Both the position numbers and the translations under genes were made by a program. The notes beneath the pieces are model-generated. The model made no database searches, was not told the origin of the DNA, and saw nothing but the letters and a program-made list of their open reading frames with translations. A stretch of DNA of 64,000 nucleotides from Sipunculus nudus (lineage: Eukaryota > Annelida > Sipuncula > Golfingiida > Sipunculidae), in the NCBI GenBank assembly GCA_026874595.1, contig CM049313.1:15993508-16057507 (forward strand). Reading direction: 5' to 3'. Below, one piece after another: positions 58,917 to 64,000 of this stretch (its first letter is position 1; each line of letters starts with the position of its first letter).

Positions 58917-61049
58917 CTGTGGTTGTTAAAATGCACTTGTTACTGAACGTTCTGAGTCAAGTGCTTTCATTTACTTATAATCCCAAACACAAAAGGCTTG
59001 GAGTAAACATGCAGCACTTAACATAACTGCACTTAAACACGTACCATTAATAAATTAAGCCACATCTCCTTAGAAACATCTGTATTCACTCTGTATTTTT
59101 TTCACACAGTAGACCTCACTCTACCCATTGTTTCTTTGTTGAAGTCACAGACATTGCCAACCAGCTTCATTGGAGTCTGCTGTCTTAAATTTCCACAGTC
59201 ATGGAACTGCTTACTGTGGAATAGTTATATGAATCAGGTCCACATTTACAGTTTTGCTTTCTTACACAAACACCTAGTTTTGATCTGCAAAAAGTGCATA
59301 TCTGATAAGCTATGAGAAGAAGTGCTATATCTTAGGGGTATTTCTGAAATCACATTGGGAATAATTAAGTAGTGTGATAAAATATGGAATACACTGTTTG
59401 ACTCTGATTTTCCCAAATTCAAACCTTTGACTTACAATTTTTGTTAATGTAACACTGTCAATGTTGTGGGAAATTCAAAATGTCAGATCAAAGGGGGGGG
59501 GGCAAGGTGGTTCCTTACTGGGAGAAAATATCTCTTTAAAGTGTTCTCCCTATATTTTAAAGGCAATCCTTCCTTCCTTGAATTTTGTCCCTGTTTTAGG
59601 GTATTGGTCCTTCAATTTAACCCTTTCCTTCTTCAAAATCCTGGATATCTCCATTTACATCATGTAACAAGATCCAGGATGATTTGACAAAAGGCAAGAG
59701 TTTGCTTCAGGCAACAAACTGCTTCAGTTGTAGTAACAAACTGTTACTTTTTATATAAACTGCTCTGCTTGTGAATGTGGAGCCCTTAAAGCACTTCATC
59801 TTATGTAGAGAGAAACTCCGAACAGTCAGCTCCAACCAATTTTAGAAGTTTTAAGAAACTAAGGAAAAATTTGAAAACATCAACACATTTACTACTTCCA
59901 GGGATAAAAAAGTTAACTCAGAACTATGAATCACAGGTTGCAATTACCCTTGGGGAGTTCTGTGTCATTGAGAATTGTTCTGTGGCATCTGTAACTGACA
60001 GATCTCCTGCCGTATAATGATATAACCAATGAGCTGTCAGATTAATTCATCTTGCTGATCTAATGTTGAAGCACAAACAAAATTGTCATGTTTTTATATC
60101 TATGACATTTGCTTTATTCCTAGACTTTAATCAATATTCACATCTTCAGTAAATGACCCTGGGAATAAGATATGGGAATTTGGCACTAATACTGGCTTTA
60201 ATAGTTATATTATTATAAGTACCTTGAATCTGATGGTACTGGACAAAAAACATTTAGAAAAACAAAATTTTAACTTTGCCATGGTGACAGCATTTATTCT
60301 TTCATTATGATTATAGCTTAGATCTAAAATTATTTCAAAAGCTTTGAAATATCTTCTGTATTTTTTTTCTATTTCCAAAATCAACTGACAGTATGATATC
60401 ATGCACACAGGGTAATTAGTTGATGGCAAATTTTTGGATGTACCGTAATGTCATTACTGATGTGATGTCATAATTGGAAGAAATTACCATCAGTTATTTT
60501 TACTTCTTCTATACAACAACGTATTACCATAAACGTTCTGACTATTTGGCCCAAATTTTATGTCATGTGAAAGTGAAAGTTCAACAGATAAATGACAATA
60601 GAACTCTTTGTTACCCATGTCTTCTGAAGCTTATAACCAGGTCATGGGGAAGTCAATACCACAATAGATGTTCAGACTGTTTTAGGTGTTACAGGTTCAT
60701 GGACTGTCAGTATAGTACTGTCTATTGAAATGAGGATGAATGTAACCAAACAATAAATATGATAGGTTAATTATTTTTAAGTTTTCTGGATTTCTGGATT
60801 TTTATGCATAGTGCTTGGAAATATGCAGACAATATAACCTGTTCAAAATGATGACATAATGGAGAAACTGTGAGGTTCCATCAAAATTGTTCTGTTTAGT
60901 TTTTCAAGGTAAAGACAAGGTTCTAACTTGGGACTTTAAGTTCAATGTATAAGTTAACCATTAGGCTAACTCCTACCTCGTGTACTGACTCAGGAGAGAT
61001 GATGACTATCAGGTATGGCATATATGATGTATTTAGCAGTGTTTTTTTA
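58917..61049. other. Unannotated stretch
   Basis: A ten-G tract lies at 59493-59502. Nothing else is supported. Confidence 0.4.
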
Positions 61050-61350
61050 TTACCTCTGCCAAAGGGCTGGATTTATTTTTTGGTGGCATTGGTTTGTTTG
61101 TCAGAGTGAGTGTTAGCAACATTTCTGTGAGCAAAATTTCTCAAAAAGTTGTTAACAGATTTTGACGAAAAATTCAGGATAGGTGGGCTCTGATACAGGG
61201 AACAACTTATTAAATTTTGAGGGGGATCCTGATCATAATTTGGATCCAGGAATATTTTTCATGAAAAATGTATCTCTGACAAAGCCATATGGGGGTAATA
61301 AGCTGCCTTGGGGAGGTGTGCGCTTTCTGAGTGATTTTCTAGTTATACAT
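61050..61350 (+). mobile_element. Widespread TIR element (ACCTCTGCCAAAGG ... CCTTGGGGAGGT)
   Basis: The left end TTATTACCTCTGCCAAAGGG and the right end GCTGCCTTGGGGAGGTGTGC are imperfect inverted copies. The interior has GGTTTGTTTGTCAG, TCTCAAAAAGTTGTTAACAG, GGGGGATCCTGATC and GGATCCAGG, ending TCTGAGTGATTTTCTAGTT. I recognise this layout as a very common non-autonomous element of many invertebrate and fish genomes. It has no coding capacity. Confidence 0.6.
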
Positions 61351-62541
61351 ATGGTCTGTTCTAAATAAAACTTACAAAACAATTTAGTACAACCTCCTGT
61401 GTCTGATTTCCTCATGAAATACATGTATATATCGATCCATTCCAACCTTATAACATCCCATTTCTTCTGGCAATGGTCCTGATTGCCATTTATCACTTAA
61501 TAAACACTAGTACCTCAGTTATGTATATATGATATGCTATATCTCTATCGTGGGTGTCAAATGGATTTGTTAGTTTCCACTTCTAAAAAGAGCACAATAA
61601 TAGTGGCACACTGACAGCAAATCAAATAACACACAGATAAAGGGACGTTACTATTCAGCAGGTATCACCCACTTTCAATGAAAATGAATAAACCATATCC
61701 TCTCTGTCAATTTCTTTTCTTCTGCTGTAAGATTGATAATAATGGTTTTTATGTGACTGTCAGCATCTGTGTTTTTTGTGAGTTTTGTACATTAGATTCG
61801 ACGGTTATTTATCACAAGAAAAAGGATGCCATAGCAGATGTATATATACCATGAATATTTAAAATAAAAAGCCAGTGACAGGATGGGATAAAACTACATG
61901 CAACATTACTGTCTGTGAACATAAAAAAAAATTATTATGAGCACCAGTTGAAATGGAGGGATATGTCATGTACTGAATAAACTGAAATAGGGAGTAAGAA
62001 TCAATCAACATTTCTTCAAAAAAGTTTCTTTACAAAGGGCCTGATGATCAAATTGATACAAATAACACTACATGTGAACTCTAAAAAAATAAGAAATTCC
62101 GACCTAATTTTTGAACTCACTATTTCGGTGACACCTTATTACTTGCATTATTCATTAAATGTGGATTTATCATGACTCATAATGCCATCTGGTGGCAAAA
62201 TTATGGAACCAACTTTCACATCTACAAATTGAGCCACAGAGCAAAACAGTGGCCATGCAAATATGAGAAAAGATAATCAAACAGAATATACCAGAGGGTT
62301 CTTAACTGGTGAATACATATCAAATGATAAAATAATTGTTTAGTAATACTGTGTATGATTTCCTTATCAGATATTTATTATTTTAGTCTCAAAAGTTGTG
62401 TCTGTGAACATTTTGCAAAAGTTTGTAGGACCATCATATCAATAGCATGAAGGTATTTAAAAATCTAATGAGTGATGTAACATGAATCAACAGTGCTCAA
62501 CATGAACAGTTCACCACTTGAACACGGCATGCAAAAGTTCC
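61351..62541. other. Unannotated stretch
   Basis: AT-rich, no supported features. Confidence 0.4.
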
Positions 62542-63462
62542 AAACAAGTGATCCAGAGGTCATGATGCTCAGCTGTCTAGAAAGACATTCACAAAAGGAA
62601 TTTTATCACCTGACTGCCATATTTAGTAGGAGGTATCCAAAATTCAACTGAAGCATAGCTAAGAGGATATGGGTAACAGAGATCTCAGTTCAGGTTCCCA
62701 AGGAGATTTTTCATGGACCTCCCTGGATGTCAAGTTTGAAGATTCTAGGTGCAATGGTTACGATTTGTGCCCTGTTAATGAATCACCACATCTAATAATC
62801 CAGGTGGCCCCACCAGTCTGCAGGAACTGATGACTCTGAAACATTCCATGCTGAATATGCATGCAGAGAATCATGGTGATCAATGCATTAGTTGTTCAGA
62901 TCTTTTGTATCAAATTCTTAATTATTCTGGGGGGTACTTCTGAGCCCCATAGCTCAGATATTATGGGTCATGGAGACCTAATATCAGGTTTTCAGGGAGA
63001 TTTTTCATGGACCTCCCAGAATGTGAAGGTAAAAATTTCTCTGTCAAATGGTTACCATTTGTGCCCTGTTAACAGATGACATCTTTGAAGGTCTCAAAAA
63101 TAAAGAAAAAAAATGGGTAAAAATTTTTTAAAAAATACAGGTGGCATCACCAGTCTCCCGGAACTGATGAGACACTCCATGATGAATATGCATGCAAAAA
63201 ATCATGGTCATCAATACATTAGTTGTTCAGATACTTGAGCTTTGTATCAAATTTTCCATTATTCTGGGGCGGGGGGGGGGGGGGGGGGGGGGTTCTTCAG
63301 TGCGCTGTAGCTCAGAAGTTATGGGTTACAGAGACCTATTTTCAGGATGACAAGTTAGAAGATTCAAGGTCCAGTGGTTATGATTTGTGCCTGGTTAACA
63401 AATGGAGAGACAGACAAAGAGCTATATTGCTATAACTCAGATGGCTTTCAGTCTGCTGAGCT
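62542..63462 (+). mobile_element. Family B element, both ends, long G tract
   Basis: The 5' end AAACAAGTGATCCAGAGGTC...ATGATGCTCAGCTG is diverged. Units open at about 62800 (AGGTGGCCCCACCAG) and about 63140 (AGGTGGCATCACCAG). The second unit has a 22-G tract at 63271-63292 in the usual GGGGGTACTT position. The 3' hairpin is TAACTCAGATGGCTTTCAGT...GAGCTA (63432-63462); the GGAC run is lost. Confidence 0.7.
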
Positions 63463-63862
63463 AAAAACTCACATGTCATCACCTATATCCCTCATGACAA
63501 ATACTATGAAATAGAAGGTGCAAATGTTTGACGTGATAGCGGCTTAACTAAACTGTAATATTACTAATAATCAGGTCCTTTTGCCAGGTCAGTGACTTTG
63601 TAACATTTTTACTTTCAACTACCAGTCGCTACCACAGTCATTATGTGTTTCTGCTTTGAAATAAAAATAGAATACAGAGATCAAGAAAATTAGAAAAACT
63701 CAATCATTTAGTCACAATGGCACTGGTACAAAGTAAATTACCTACCATACTTCATGGAATTGATTTTCCTTGAACTAGTCTCCCCAGACAAATGTTCCTT
63801 GGATGTATATTCCTGGGATGTATGGCCCTGCAACTGTGAGATAGAAAGGTTAATCACTTTAC
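63463..63862. other. Unannotated stretch
   Basis: Nothing supported. Confidence 0.4.
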
Positions 63863-63903
63863 TTGTGAGCACGAGGCAGGTTTCATATCAAAATTACCAT
63901 GTC
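63863..63903 (-). CDS. Candidate short exon of the minus-strand gene
   Basis: Minus strand: acceptor ATCTTTGCCTGCTGGATACCTAG, cited as CTTTGCCTGCTGGATACCTAG in part, then 41 nt, donor TCACAA|GTAAAG. The open frame reads HGNFDMKPASCSQ and ends in phase 0, which fits the incoming phase of the exon at 58725-58916. It is short, so confidence is limited. Confidence 0.28.
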
Positions 63904-64000
63904 CTAGGTATCCAGCAGGCAAAGATATGGCACTACTTCCTCTACTAGGTTCTTTACTGTGTGCATGCATTGTCCAAACTCATTTACTTTGAACTGTCTC

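Overview
This is AT-rich nuclear DNA from an animal. There are no bacterial-style operons, no long ORFs, and no rRNA or tRNA genes that I can support. The best guess for the organism is a mollusc, probably a bivalve. The reason is the dense set of interspersed elements whose ends carry a GACCCATGGGTC-type palindrome on one side and a TAGCTCA...TGAGCTA hairpin on the other, with internal tandem units. I associate that architecture with molluscan Helitron-like (Helentron/HINE, 'pearl'/BIV160-type) non-autonomous elements. The lineage call is inference from memory of repeat style, not from a search.

Repeats. At least five tandem-unit families are present. Family B (and its variants D, E and F, which share its termini) lies at 0.5-1.8, 15.6-16.9, 18.5-20.2 (minus), 24.1-24.9, 27.2-27.6, 28.4-29.2, 47.7-48.4, 49.3-51.9 and 62.5-63.5 kb, with lone 5' ends at 13.1, 38.4 and 46.7 kb. 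Family A lies at 8.2-9.3, 24.9-26.1 and 52.2-53.6 kb. Family C lies at 38.3 (fragment), 44.8-45.7 and 54.9-56.9 kb. Family H lies at 36.3-36.9 kb, and a further hairpin end sits at 26.9 kb. The bodies of A, B and C look unrelated to each other, yet each repeat unit opens with the same 12-bp palindrome GGTGGCGCCACC or a near copy. I count 16 exact copies in the window. Smaller elements are a pogo-like MITE at 34.0-34.2 kb and a widespread TIR element at 61.05-61.35 kb.

Host gene signal. The clearest coding signal is a set of short minus-strand exons with good splice sites and open frames, mostly phase 0 at both ends: 63.9, 58.8, 27.6, 23.4, 21.6, 15.4, 14.2, 12.5 and 10.8 kb, with a possible last exon at 6.9 kb. 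They could belong to one large intron-rich minus-strand gene, whose introns would house most of the repeats, or to two genes. The product is not recognised; the 3' half is cysteine-containing and looks extracellular. A few isolated plus-strand exon candidates (22.6 and 35.0 kb) are less certain.

The 40-44.7 kb island. A 4.6-kb segment is bounded by 23-nt inverted ends (22/23 match) around CCCTTACCGAAAAACAGC. Both arms are made of a degenerate short motif (TACTGGAATCATGCTGT-like). Between the arms lies a CpG-richer, promoter-like island with two perfect CRE sites (TGACGTCA), a consensus GTGAGT splice donor, several small ORFs and a two-exon 30-aa micropeptide candidate. This is the most unusual block of the window.

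Other structure. There is a 63-bp array with four GTCTAGAC palindromes (optimal Smad sites) at 9.4 kb, a perfect 25-bp-stem hairpin at 31.6 kb, nuclear-receptor DR1-type sites inside repeats, and many poly-G tracts, some at a fixed position in the family B unit. All gene calls are ab initio readings by eye, without transcript or homology support.
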